Positions 52,538 to 64,000 of a stretch of DNA of 64,000 nucleotides are shown piece by piece. The position numbers and the translations under genes are program-made. Under the pieces are notes generated by a model. The model was not told the origin of the DNA, did no database searches, and worked only from the letters and a program-made list of their open reading frames with translations. This DNA comes from Chamaelirium japonicum (Eukaryota > Streptophyta > Magnoliopsida > Liliales > Melanthiaceae): the NCBI GenBank assembly GCA_947650365.1, contig CANTAL010000002.1, positions 2,859,501-2,923,500 of the forward strand, in the 5' to 3' direction. Positions within the stretch are counted from its first letter, which is position 1. The number at the start of each line of letters is the position of its first letter.

Positions 52538-54007
52538 AATCCATTCTATTTCATTCATACGATCCATTCTAATTCATTCGTACGATCTATTCTAATTCAT
52601 TCATACGATCCATTCTAATTCATTCGTACGATCCATTCTAATTCATTCGTACGATCCATTCGTACGATCAATTCTATTTCATTCGTACGATCCATTCTAA
52701 TTCATTCGCACGATCCATTCTAGTTCATTCATACGATCCATTCTAATTCATTCGTACGATCTATATTCTAATTCATTCGCATGATCCATTCTAATTCATT
52801 CATACGATCCATTCTAATTTATTCGCACGATCCATTCTAATTCATTCGTATGATCTATTCTATTTCATTCGTAAATGAATTTGGATCGTGCTAATGAATT
52901 AGAATGGATCGTGCTAATGAATTAGAATAGATACATTCGTGCGAATGAATTAGAATGGATCATATGAATGAATTAGAATGGATCGTTTGAGTGAATGCGA
53001 ATGGATCGTGCGAATGAATTAGATTGGATCGTATAAATGAATTAGAATGGATCATACGAATGAATTAGAATGGATCGTGCTAATGAATTAGAATGGATCG
53101 TACGAATGAATTAGAGTGGATACATTCGTACAAATGAATTAGAATGGATACATTCGTACGAATGAATTAGAATGGATCGTACGAATGAATTAGAATGGAT
53201 ACATTCGCACGAATTAGAATGGATCGTACGAATGAATTAGAATGGATCATACGAATGAATTAGAATGGATCGTATAAATGAATTAGATTGGATCGTATAA
53301 ATGAATTAGAATGGATCGAACGAATGAATTAGAATGGATCGTGCTAATGAATTAGAATGGATCGTACGAATGAATTAGAGTGGATATATTCGTACAAATG
53401 AATTAGAATGGATACATTCGTGCGAATGAATTAGAATGGATCGTGCGAATGAATTAGAATGGATCGTACGAATGAATTAGAATAGATTGTGCTAATGAAT
53501 TAGAATGGATCGTATGAATGAATTAGAATGGATCGTACGAATGAATTAGAATGGATACGTGCGAATGAATTAGAATTGTGAATTAGAATGGATCATACGA
53601 AGGAATTAGAATGGATCGTGCTAATGAATTAGAATGGATTGTGCGAATGAATTAGAATGGATCGTGCGAATGAATTAGAATGGATCGTACGAATGACTTA
53701 GAATGGATTGTTCGAATGAATTAGAATAGATTGTGCGAATGAATTAGAATGGATCGTACGAATGAATTAGATAGGATACATTCGTGTGAATGAATTAGAA
53801 TGGATTGTATGAGTGTGAATGAATTAGAATGGATCGTGCGAATGAATTAGAATGGATCGTATTAATGAATTAGAATGGATCGTGCGAATGAATTAGAATG
53901 GATCGTACGAATGAGTATGAATGGATCGTGCGAATGAATTAGAATGGATTGTACGAATGAATTAGAATGGATCGTACGAATGAATTAGAATGGATACATT
54001 CGTGCGA
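52538..54007. repeat. 23-bp satellite, R then F
   Basis: R runs to about 52872 and F to about 54007. The 52980-53560 text is partly repeated at 58750-59200, including the join ATACATTCGCACGAATTAG. Confidence 0.93.
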
Positions 54008-54430
54008 ATCCATTCTATTTCATTCGTACGATCCATTCTAATTCATTCGCACGATCCATTCTAATTCATTCATACGATCCATTCTAATTCATTCGTACAA
54101 TCCATTCTAATTCATTCGTACAATCCATTCTAATTCATTCGTACGATCCATTCTAATTCATTCATATGATCCATTCGAATTCATTAGCACAATCTATTCT
54201 AACTCATTCGTACGATCCATTCTAATTCATTCGCACGATCCATTCTAATTCATTCGCACGAATGTATCCATTCTAATTCATTTGTACGAATGTATCCACT
54301 CTAATTCATTCGTACGATCCATTCTAATTCATTAGCACGATCCATTCTAATTCATTCGTACGATCCATTCTAATTCATTTATACGATCCAATCTAATTCA
54401 TTCATACGATCCATTCTAATTCATTCGTAC
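53556..54430. repeat. Segmental duplication B, copy 2
   Basis: This is the counterpart of 32275-33110, including the internal F-to-R switch. Confidence 0.85.
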
Positions 54431-55485
54431 GATCCATTCTAATTCATTCGTACAATCCATTCTAATTCATTCGTACGATCCATTCTAATTCATTCGCACG
54501 ATCCATTCTATCTCATTCGTACAATCCATTCTAATTCAATCCATTCTAATTCATTCGTACGATCCATTCTAATTCATTCGTACGACCCATTCTAATTCAT
54601 TCGTACGATTCATTCTAATTTCTTTCGTACGATCCATATTCTAATTCATTCGCACGATCCATTCTAATTCATTCATACGCTCCATTCTAATTTATTCGCA
54701 CAATCTATTCTAATTCATTAGTACGATCCATTCTAATTCATTCGTACGATCCATTCTAATTCATTCGTATGATCCATTCTAATTCATTCGTACGATCCAT
54801 TCTAATTCATTTGCACGATCCATTCTAATTCATTCATACGATCCATTCTAATTCCTTCGTACGATCCATTCTAATTCATTCATACGATCCATTCTAATTC
54901 ATGCATACGATCCATTCTAATTCATTCGTACGATCTATTCTAATTCATTTGCACGATCCATTCTATTTCTTTCGTATGATCCATTCTAATTCATTCGCAC
55001 AATCTATTCTAATTCATACATACGATCCATTCTAATTCATTCGTACGATCCATTCTAATTCATTCGTACGATCCATTCTAATTCATTCGTACGACCCATT
55101 CTAATTCATTAATACGATCCAATCTAATTAATTCATACGATCCATTCTATTTCATTCGTACGATCCATTCTAATTCATTCGCACGATCTATTCTAATTCA
55201 TTCATACAATCCATTCTAATTCATTTGTACGATCCATTCTAATTCATTCACACAAATGTATCAACTCTATTTCATTCGTACGATCCATTCTAATTCATTC
55301 GTACGATCCATTCTAATTCATTCGTACGATCCATTCTAATTCATTCGCACGATCCATTCTAATTCATTCGCACAATCTATTCTAATTCATTCGTACGATC
55401 CATTCTATTTCATTCGTATGATCCATTCTAATTCATTCGCACAATCTATTCTAATTCATTCATACGATCCATTCTAATTCATTCG
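54008..55485 (-). repeat. 23-bp satellite, R block
   Basis: This is a minus-oriented run of about 1.5 kb. It ends at ATTCGCGCGAATG, a palindrome-like switch with a GCGC centre instead of GTAC. Confidence 0.95.
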
Positions 55486-56920
55486 CGCGAATGAGTAAGA
55501 ATGGATCGTATGAATGAGTAAGAATGGATCGTACGAATGAAATAGAATGGATCGTGCGAATGAATTAGAATGGATCGTACGAATGAATTAGAATAGATTG
55601 TGTGAATGAATTAGAATGGATCGTATGAATGAATTAGAATGGATCGTATGAATGAATTAGAATGGATCGTACGAATGAATTAGAATGGATCGTACGAATG
55701 AATTAGAATGGATCGTACGAATAAGTAAGAATGGATCGTTCGAATGAATTAGAATGGATACGTGCGAATGAATTAGAATGGATCGTGCGAATGAATTAGA
55801 ATGGATCGTTCGAATGAATTAGAATCGATCGTACGAATGAATTAGAGTTGATACATTCATACGAATGAATTAGAATGGATCGTATGAATGAATTAGAATA
55901 GATTGTGCGAATGAATTAGAATGGATCGTACGAAGGAATTAGAATGGATAGTACGAATGAGATAGAATGGATCGTACGAATGAATTAGAATGGATCATAT
56001 GAATGAATTAGAATGGATCGTACGAATGAAATAGAATGGATCGTATGAATGAATTAGAATAGATCGTACGAATGAATTAGAATGGATCGTACGAATGAAT
56101 TAGAAAGGATACATTCGTACAAATGAATTAGAATGGATCATACGAATGAATTAGAGTGGATACATTCGTACAAATGAATTAGAATGGATCATACAAATGA
56201 ATTAGAATGGATATATTCGTGCGAATGAATTAGAATGGATCATATGAATGAATTAGAATGGATCGTGCGAATGAATTCATGCGTACGAAGGAATTAGAAT
56301 GGATCGTACGAAGAAATTAGAATGGATAGTACGAATGAATTAGAATGGATACCTTCGTGCAAATGAATTAGAATGGATCGTACGAATGAGTAAGAATGGA
56401 TCGTACAAATGAAATAGAATGGATGGATACCTTCGTGCAAATGAATTAGAATGGATCGTACGAATGAGTAAGAATGGATCGTACGAATGAAATAGAATGG
56501 ATCATACGAATGAATTAGAATGGATACATTCGTGCGAATGAATTAGAATGGATTGTATGAATGAATTAGAATGGATTGTGCGAATGAATTAGAATGAATC
56601 GTACGAAGGAATTAGAATGGATCGTACGAATGAATTAGAATGGATCGTATGAATGAATTAGAATGGATCGTGCGAATGAATTAGAATATGGATCGTACGA
56701 AGGAATTAGAATGAATCGTACGAATGAATTAGAATGGATCGTACGAATGAATTAGAATGGATCGTACGAATGAATTAGAATGGATTGAATTAGAATGGAT
56801 TGTACGAATGAGATAGAATGGATCGTGCGAATGAATTAGAATGGATCGTACGAATGAATTTGAATGGATTGTATGAATGAGATAGAATGGATCGTATGAA
56901 TGAATTAGAATGGATACATT
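55486..56920 (+). repeat. 23-bp satellite, F block
   Basis: This is a plus-oriented run. TGGATACCTTCGTGCAAATG units at about 56345 and 56425 are near-tandem copies. The block ends at CATTCGAATTCATTC near 56918, the same join type as at 12080. Confidence 0.95.
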
Positions 56921-59900
56921 CGAATTCATTCGTACGATCCATTCTAATTCATTCGTACGATCCATTCTAATTCATTCGTACGATCCATTCTTACTCATTC
57001 GCACTATCCATTCTAATTCATTCGTTCGATCCATTCTAATTCCTTCGTACGATCCATTCTAATTCATTCGTACGATCCATTCTAATTCATTCGTACGATC
57101 CATTCTAATTCCTTCGTATGATCCTTTCTAATTCATTCGTACGATCCATTCTAATTCATTAATACGATCCAATCTAATTCATTCATACGATCCATTCTAA
57201 TTCATTCGTACGATCCATTCTAATTCATTCGTACGATCCATTCTAATTCATTCGTACGATCCATTCTAATTCATTCGTACTATTCGTGCGAATGAATTAG
57301 AATAGATTGTGCCAATGAATTAGAATGAATTAGAATGGGTCGTACGAATGAATTAGAATGGATCGTATGAATGAATTAGAATGGATTGTATGAATGAATT
57401 AGAATGGATCGTTTGAGTGAATGCGAATGGATCGTACGATCCATTCTTACGAATGAATTAGAATTGATCGTACGAATGAAATAGATTGGATCGTTCTAAT
57501 TCATTCGTATGAATGTATCCATTCTAATTCATTCGTTCGCACGATCGTGCGAATGTATCCATTCTAATTCATTCGTACGATCCATTCTAATTCATTCATA
57601 CGATCCATTCTAATTCATTAGCACAATCTATTCTAATTCATTCGTACGATCCATTCTAATTCATTCGCACGATCCATTCTAATTCATTCGCACGAATGTA
57701 TCCATTCTAATTCATTTGTACGAATGTATCCACTCTAATTCATTCGTACGATCCATTCTAATTCATTCGCACGATCCATTCTAATTCATTCATAATGGAT
57801 CGTACGAAGGAATTAGAATGGATCGTACGAATGAATTAGAATGGATCGTACGAATGAATTAGAATGAATTAGAATGGATCGTACGAATGAATTAGAATGG
57901 ATCGTACGAATGAAATAGAATGGATCGTATGAATGAATTAGAATGGATCGTGCGAATGAATTAGAATGGATCGTACGAATGAAATAGAATGGATTCGCAC
58001 GAATGTATCCATTCTAATTCAATGGATCGTGCGAATGAATTAGAATGGATCGTACGAATGAATTAGAATGGATCGTACGAATGATTAAGAATGGATCGTG
58101 CGAATGAATTAGAATGGATCATATGAATGAATCCATTCTAATTCCTTCGTACGATCCATTCTAATTCCTTCGTACGATCCATTCTAATTCATTCGTACGA
58201 TCCATTCTAATTCATTCGCACAATCTATTCTAATTCATTCGTACGATCCATTCTAATTCATTCGCACGATCCATTCTAATTCATTCGCACAATCTATTCT
58301 AATTCATTCGTACGATCCATTCTAATTCATTCGCACGATCCATTCTAATTCATTCATACGATCCATTCTATTTCATTCGTACGATCCATTCTAATTCATT
58401 CGTACGATCCATTCTAATTCATTCGTACGATTCATTCTAATTCAATCCATTCTAATTCATTCGTACGATCCATTCTTACTCATTCGTACGATCCATTCTA
58501 ATTCATTCGCACGATCCATTGAATTAGAATGGATACATTTGTGCGAATCCATTCTATTTTATTCGTACGATCCATTCTAATTCATTCGCACGATCCATTC
58601 TAATTCATTCATACGATCCATTCTATTTCATTCGTACGATCCATTCTAATTCATTCGTACGATCCATTCTAATCCATTCTAATTCATTCGTACGATCCAT
58701 TCTAATTCATTCATACGATCCATTCTAATTCGTTTGAGTGAATGCGAATGAATTAGAATGGATCGTTTGAGTGAATACGAATGGATCGTGCGAATGAATT
58801 AGATTGGATCGTATAAATGAATTAGAATGGATCGTACGAATGAATTAGAATGGATACATTCGCACGAATTAGAATGGATCGTAGGAATGAATTAGAATGG
58901 ATCGTACGAATGAATTAGAATGGATCGTATGAATGAATTAGATTGGATCGTATAAATGAATTAGAATGGATCGTACGAATGACTTAGAATGGATCGTGCT
59001 AATGAATTAGAATGGATCGTACGAATGAATTAGAGTGGATACATTCGTACAAATGAATTAGAATGGATACATTCGTGCGAATGAATTAGAATGGATCGTG
59101 CGAATGAATAAGAATGGATCGTACGAATGAATTAGAATAGATTGTGCTAATGAATTAGAATGGATCGTATGAATGAATTAGAATGGATCGTATGAATGAA
59201 TTAGAATGGATCGTACGAATGAATTAGAATGGATCGTACGAATGAATTAGAATGGATCGTGCGAATGAATTAGAATGGATCGTACGAATGAAATAGAATG
59301 GATTCGCACGAATGTATCCATTCTAATTCATTCGTACGATCCATTCTAATTCATTCGTACAATCCATTCTAATTCATTCGCACGATCCATTCTTACTCAT
59401 TCGTACGATCCATTCTAATTCATTCGCACGATCCATTCTAATTCATTAATACGATCCATTCTAATTCATTCGCACGATCCATTCTAATTCATTCACACTC
59501 ATACGATCCATTCTAATTCATTCGCACGAATGTATCCTTTCTAATTCATTCGTACGATCCATTATAATTCATTCGCACAATCTATTCTAATTCATTCGAA
59601 CGATCCATTCTAAGTCATTCGTACGATCCATTCTAATTCATTCGCACAATCCATTCTAATTCATTAGCACGATCCATTCTAATTCCTTCGTATGATCCAT
59701 TCTAATTCACAATTCTAATTCATTCGCACGTATCCATTCTAATTCATTCGTACGATCCATTCTAATTCATTCATACGATCCATTCTAATTCATTAGCACA
59801 ATCTATTCTAATTCATTCGTACGATCCATTCTAGTTCATTCGCACGATCCATTCTAATTCATTCGCACGAATGTATCCATTCTAATTCATTTGTATGAAT

Positions 59901-60746
59901 GTATCCACTCTAATTCATTCGTACGATCCATTCTAATTCATTAGCACGATCCATTCTAATTCATTCGTACGATCCATTCTAATTCATTTATACGATCCAA
60001 TCTAATTCATTCATACGATCCATTCTAATTCATTCGTACGATCCATTCTAATTCATTCGTACGATTCATGCGAATGTATCCATTCTAATTCATTCGTACG
60101 ATCCATTCTAATTCATTCGTACGAATGTATCCATTCTAATTCATTTGTATGAATGTATCCACTCTAATTCATTCGTACGATCCATTCTAATTCATTAGCA
60201 CAATCCATTCTAATTCATTCGTACGATCCATTCTAATTCATTTATACGATCCAATCTAATTCATTCGCACGATCCATTCGCATTCACTCAAACGATCCAT
60301 TCTAATTCATTCATATGATCCATTCTAATTCATTCGCACGAATGTATCCATTCTAATTCATTAGCACGATCCATTCTAATTCATTAACACGATCCAAATT
60401 CATTTACGAATGAAATAGAATAGATCGTACGAATGAATTAGAATAGATCGTGCGAATAAATTAGAATAGATCGTATGAATGAATTAGAATGTATCGTGCG
60501 AATGAATTAGAATATAGATCGTACGAATGAATTAGAATGGATCGTATGAATGAACTAGAATGGATCGTGCGAATGAATTAGAATGGATCGTACGAATGAA
60601 ATAGAATTGATCGTACGAATGGATCGTACGAATGAATTAGAATGGATCGTACGAATGAATTAGAATGGATCGTATGAATGAATTAGAATAGATCGTACGA
60701 ATGAATTAGAATGGATCGTACGAATGAAATAGAATGGATTCGCACG
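56921..60746. repeat. 23-bp satellite, alternating
   Basis: R occupies 56921-57282; mixed text runs to 57550; R to 57792; F to 58130 with a cassette at 57993; R to 58737 with a reverse-context cassette at 58505; F to 59305; R to 60404; and F to 60746. Duplicates of earlier segments are frequent here. Confidence 0.92.
57764..58060. repeat. Segmental duplication D, copy 2
   Basis: This is the counterpart of 50707-50990. Confidence 0.8.
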
Positions 60747-60860
60747 AATGAATCCATTCTAATTCATTCGTACGATCCATTCTAATTCATTTGCACAATC
60801 TATTCTAATTCATTCGAACGATCCATTCTAAGTCATTCGTACGATCCATTCTAATTCCTT
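60119..60860. repeat. Segmental duplication C, copy 2
   Basis: This is the counterpart of 35341-36060. Most differences are CpG-type transitions plus one extra monomer. Confidence 0.88.
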
Positions 60861-62410
60861 CGTATGATCTATTCTAATTCATTCACACGATCCATTCTAA
60901 TTCATTCGTACGATCCATTCTAATTCGTGCGAATGTATCCATTCTAATTCATTCGTACGATCCATTCTAATTCATTCATACGATCCATTCTATTTCATTC
61001 GTACGATCCATTCTTACTCATTCGTACGATCCATTCTAATTCATTTGCACGAAGGTATCCATTCTAATTCATTTGTACTATCCATTCTAATTCCTTCGTA
61101 TGATCCATTCTATTTCCTTCGTACGATCCATTCTAATTCATTCGTACGATCCATTCTAATTCATTCGTGCGATCCATTCTAATTCCTTCGTATGATCCAT
61201 TATAATTCATTCGTACGGTATGATTCATTCTAATTCATTCGTACGATTCATTCTAATTCAATCCATTCTAATTCATTCGTACGATCCATTCTAATTCATT
61301 TGTACGATCCATTCTAATTCATTCGTACGATTCATTCTAATTCAATCCATTCTAATTCATTCGTACGATCCATTCTTACTCATTCGTACGATCCATTCTA
61401 ATTCATTCGCACGAATGAATCCATTCTAATTCATTCGTATGATCCATTCTAATTCATTCGTATGATCCATTCTAATTCATTTGCATGAATGTATCCATTC
61501 TAATTCATTCGTACGATCCATTCTATTTCATTCGTACGATCCATTCTAATTCATTCGCAAGATCCATTCTTACTCATTCGTACGATCCATTCTAATTCAT
61601 TCGCACAATCCATTCTAATTCATTCATTAGCATGATCCATTCTAATTCATTCGTACGATCCATTCTAATTCATTCGCACGATCCATTCTAATTCATTCGC
61701 ACAATCTATTCTAATTCATTCGTACGATCCATTCTAAATCATTCGTACGATCCATTCTAATTCATTCGTACGATCCATTCTAATTCATTCGTACGATCCA
61801 TTCTAATTCATTCGTACGATCCATTCTAATTCCTTCGTATGATCCTTTCTAATTAATTCGTACGATCCATTCTAATTCATCAATACGATCCAATCTAATT
61901 CATTCGTACGATCCATTCTAATTCATTCGTACGATCCATTCTAATTCATTCGCACAATATATTCTAATCCATTAGTACGATCCATTCTAATTCATTCGTA
62001 CGATCCATTCTAATTCATTCGTACGATTCATTCTAATTCATTCGTACGATCCATTCTAATTCATTCGCACGATCCATTCTAATTCATTCATACGATCCAT
62101 TCTAATTCCTTCGTACGATCCATTCTAATTCATTCGCACGATCCATTCTAATTCATGCATACGATCCATTCTAATTCATTCGTACGATCCATTCTAATTC
62201 ATTCGCACGATCCATTCTATTTCATTCGTATGATCCATTCTAATTCATTCGCACAATCTATTCTAATTCGTTCATACGATCCATTCTAATTTATTCGCAC
62301 GATCCATTCTAATTCATTCATACGATCCATTCTAATTCATTCATATGATCCATTCTAATTCATTCGCACGATCCATTCTAATTCATTCGTACGATCCATT
62401 CTAATTCATT
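60747..62410 (-). repeat. 23-bp satellite, R block
   Basis: This minus-oriented run of about 1.7 kb carries the reversed higher-order marker at 61210-61265. Confidence 0.95.
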
Positions 62411-64000
62411 CTAATGGATACATTCGTGCAAAAGAATTAGAATGGATTGTATGAATGAATTAGAATGGATCGTACGAATGAGTAAGAATGGATCGTACGA
62501 ATGAATTAGAATGGATCGTACGAAGGAATTAGAATGGATCGTACGAATGAATTAGAATGGATCGTATGAATGAATTAGAATGGATCGTGCGAATGAATTA
62601 AAATGGATCGTACGAATAAATTAGAATGGATCGTGCGAATGAATTAGAATCGATCGTACGAATGAATTAGAGTTGATACATTCGTACGAATGAATTAGAA
62701 TGGATCGTATGAATGAATTAGAATAGATTGTGTGAATGAATTAGAATGGATCGTACGAATGAATTAGAATGGATCGTATGAATGAATTAGAATGGATCGT
62801 GCGAATGAATTAGAATGGATCGTACGAATGAATTAGAATGGATCGTACGAATGAATTAGAATGGATCGTACGAATGAATTAGAATAGATTGTGCGAATGA
62901 ATTAGAATGGATCGTACGAATGAATTAGAATGAATTAGAATGGATCGTACGAATGAATTAGAATGGATCGTACGAATGAAATAGAATGGATCGTATGAAT
63001 GAATTAGAATGGATCATGCGAATGAATTAGAATGGATCGTACGAATGAAATAGAATGGATTCGCACGAATGTATCCATTCTAATTCAATGGATCGTGCGA
63101 CTGAATTAGAATGGATCGTATGAATGAATTAGAATGGATCGTACGAAGGAATTAGAATGGATCGTACGAATGAATTAGAATGGATCGTGCGAATAAATTG
63201 GAATGGATCGTATGAATGAATTAGAATGGATCGTGCGAATGAATTAGAATATGGATCATACGAAGGAATTAGAATGAATCGTACGTACGAATTAGAATGG
63301 ATCGTACGAATGAGTAAGAATGGATCGTGCGAATGAATTAGAATGGATCGTACGGATGAAATAGAATGGATTTGCACGAATGTATCTATTCTAATTCATT
63401 CATACGATCCATTCTAATTCATTCGTACGATTCATTCTAATTTCTTTGTATGATCTATTCTTATTCATTCGCACAATCTATTCTAATTCATTCGTACGAT
63501 CCATTCTAATTCATTCGCACGATCCATTCAAATTCATTCATACGATCCATTCTAATTTATTCGTACGATCCATTCTAATTCATTCGTACGATCCATTCTA
63601 ATTCATTCGCACAATCTATTCTAATTCATTCGTACGATCCATTCTAATTCATTCGCACGATCCATTCTAATTCATTCGCACAATCTATTCTAATTCATTC
63701 GTACGATACATTCTAATTCATTCGCACGATCCATTCTAATTCATTCATACGATCCATTCTATTTCATTCGTACGATCCATTCTAATTCATTCGTACGATC
63801 CATTCTAATTCATTCGTACGATTCATTCTAATTCAATCCATTCTAATTCATTCGTACGATCCATTCTTACTCATTCGTACGATCCATTCTAATTCATTCG
63901 CACGAATAAATCCATTCTAATTCATTCGTATGATCCATTCTAATTCATTCGCATGAATGTATCCATTCTAATTCATTCGTACGATCCATTCTAATTCATT
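62411..64000. repeat. 23-bp satellite, F then R to the window edge
   Basis: F runs to about 63374, with a cassette at 63059-63102 whose right arm carries one change. R then runs to the last base, so the array continues beyond the window. Confidence 0.95.

Noticed and set aside
3373-64000. CRISPR array
   Set aside because: Repeats are directly tandem with no unique spacers and change strand; there are no cas genes and the context is plant-like.
3373-64000. Animal GGAAT-type simple satellite or contamination
   Set aside because: The unit is a regular 23-mer with CGTACG, and the embedded LTR element has a plant-type PBS. The resemblance is limited to GAATG words.

Overview
The window looks like nuclear heterochromatin of a flowering plant. 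The evidence is one LTR retrotransposon with a plant-type primer-binding site and a Ty3/gypsy-type Gag, left-flank DNA of plant intergenic character, and about 55 kb of a short AT-rich satellite. I cannot name the species. No cellular protein gene, tRNA or rRNA is visible. The only real protein-coding remnant is the retrotransposon gag.

Layout. (1) 1-3372 is non-satellite DNA: a degenerate 25-27 bp tandem repeat (about 80-480), a ~153 bp degenerate tandem repeat (685-1050), a GC-rich then CT-rich stretch (1240-2240), and an AT-rich tail ending in CTTACA that may be the 3' end of an older LTR. (2) 3373-5293 is satellite. (3) 5294-11211 is an inserted, non-autonomous LTR retrotransposon of 5918 bp, flanked by the 5-bp target duplication GATAC. 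It has two LTRs (1144 and 1166 bp), a PBS, a gag with two in-frame stops and no pol. In place of pol it carries three tandem-repeat arrays (78 bp x5, 76 bp x6, ~146 bp degenerate), followed by a polypurine tract. (4) 11217-64000 is satellite again, to the window end.

The satellite has a 23-bp unit whose core is GAATTAGAATGGATCGTAC; two perfect units lie at 3616-3661. It is not a simple head-to-tail array. The monomers switch strand dozens of times, in domains from one monomer to about 3 kb. Below, 'F' means the core reads on the + strand and 'R' on the - strand. Most F-to-R switches use one junction sequence (GAATGGAT, a 12-nt asymmetric spacer, ATCCATTC), and that junction occurs in both orientations with the same diagnostic neighbour variant. 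A related 44-nt micro-inversion cassette with 10-bp inverted ends recurs at least 13 times. Several 0.3-1.6 kb segments, with their internal strand switches, are duplicated 1-25 kb apart. The inverted architecture therefore seems to have spread by copying rather than by repeated independent inversion.

Monomer variation falls mainly at the two CpG sites of the unit, as expected for methylated, deaminating DNA. The two LTRs differ by about 12 substitutions by eye count (about 1%), so the retrotransposon insertion is young. Its 3' LTR carries a TATA box and two G-boxes and points into the satellite.
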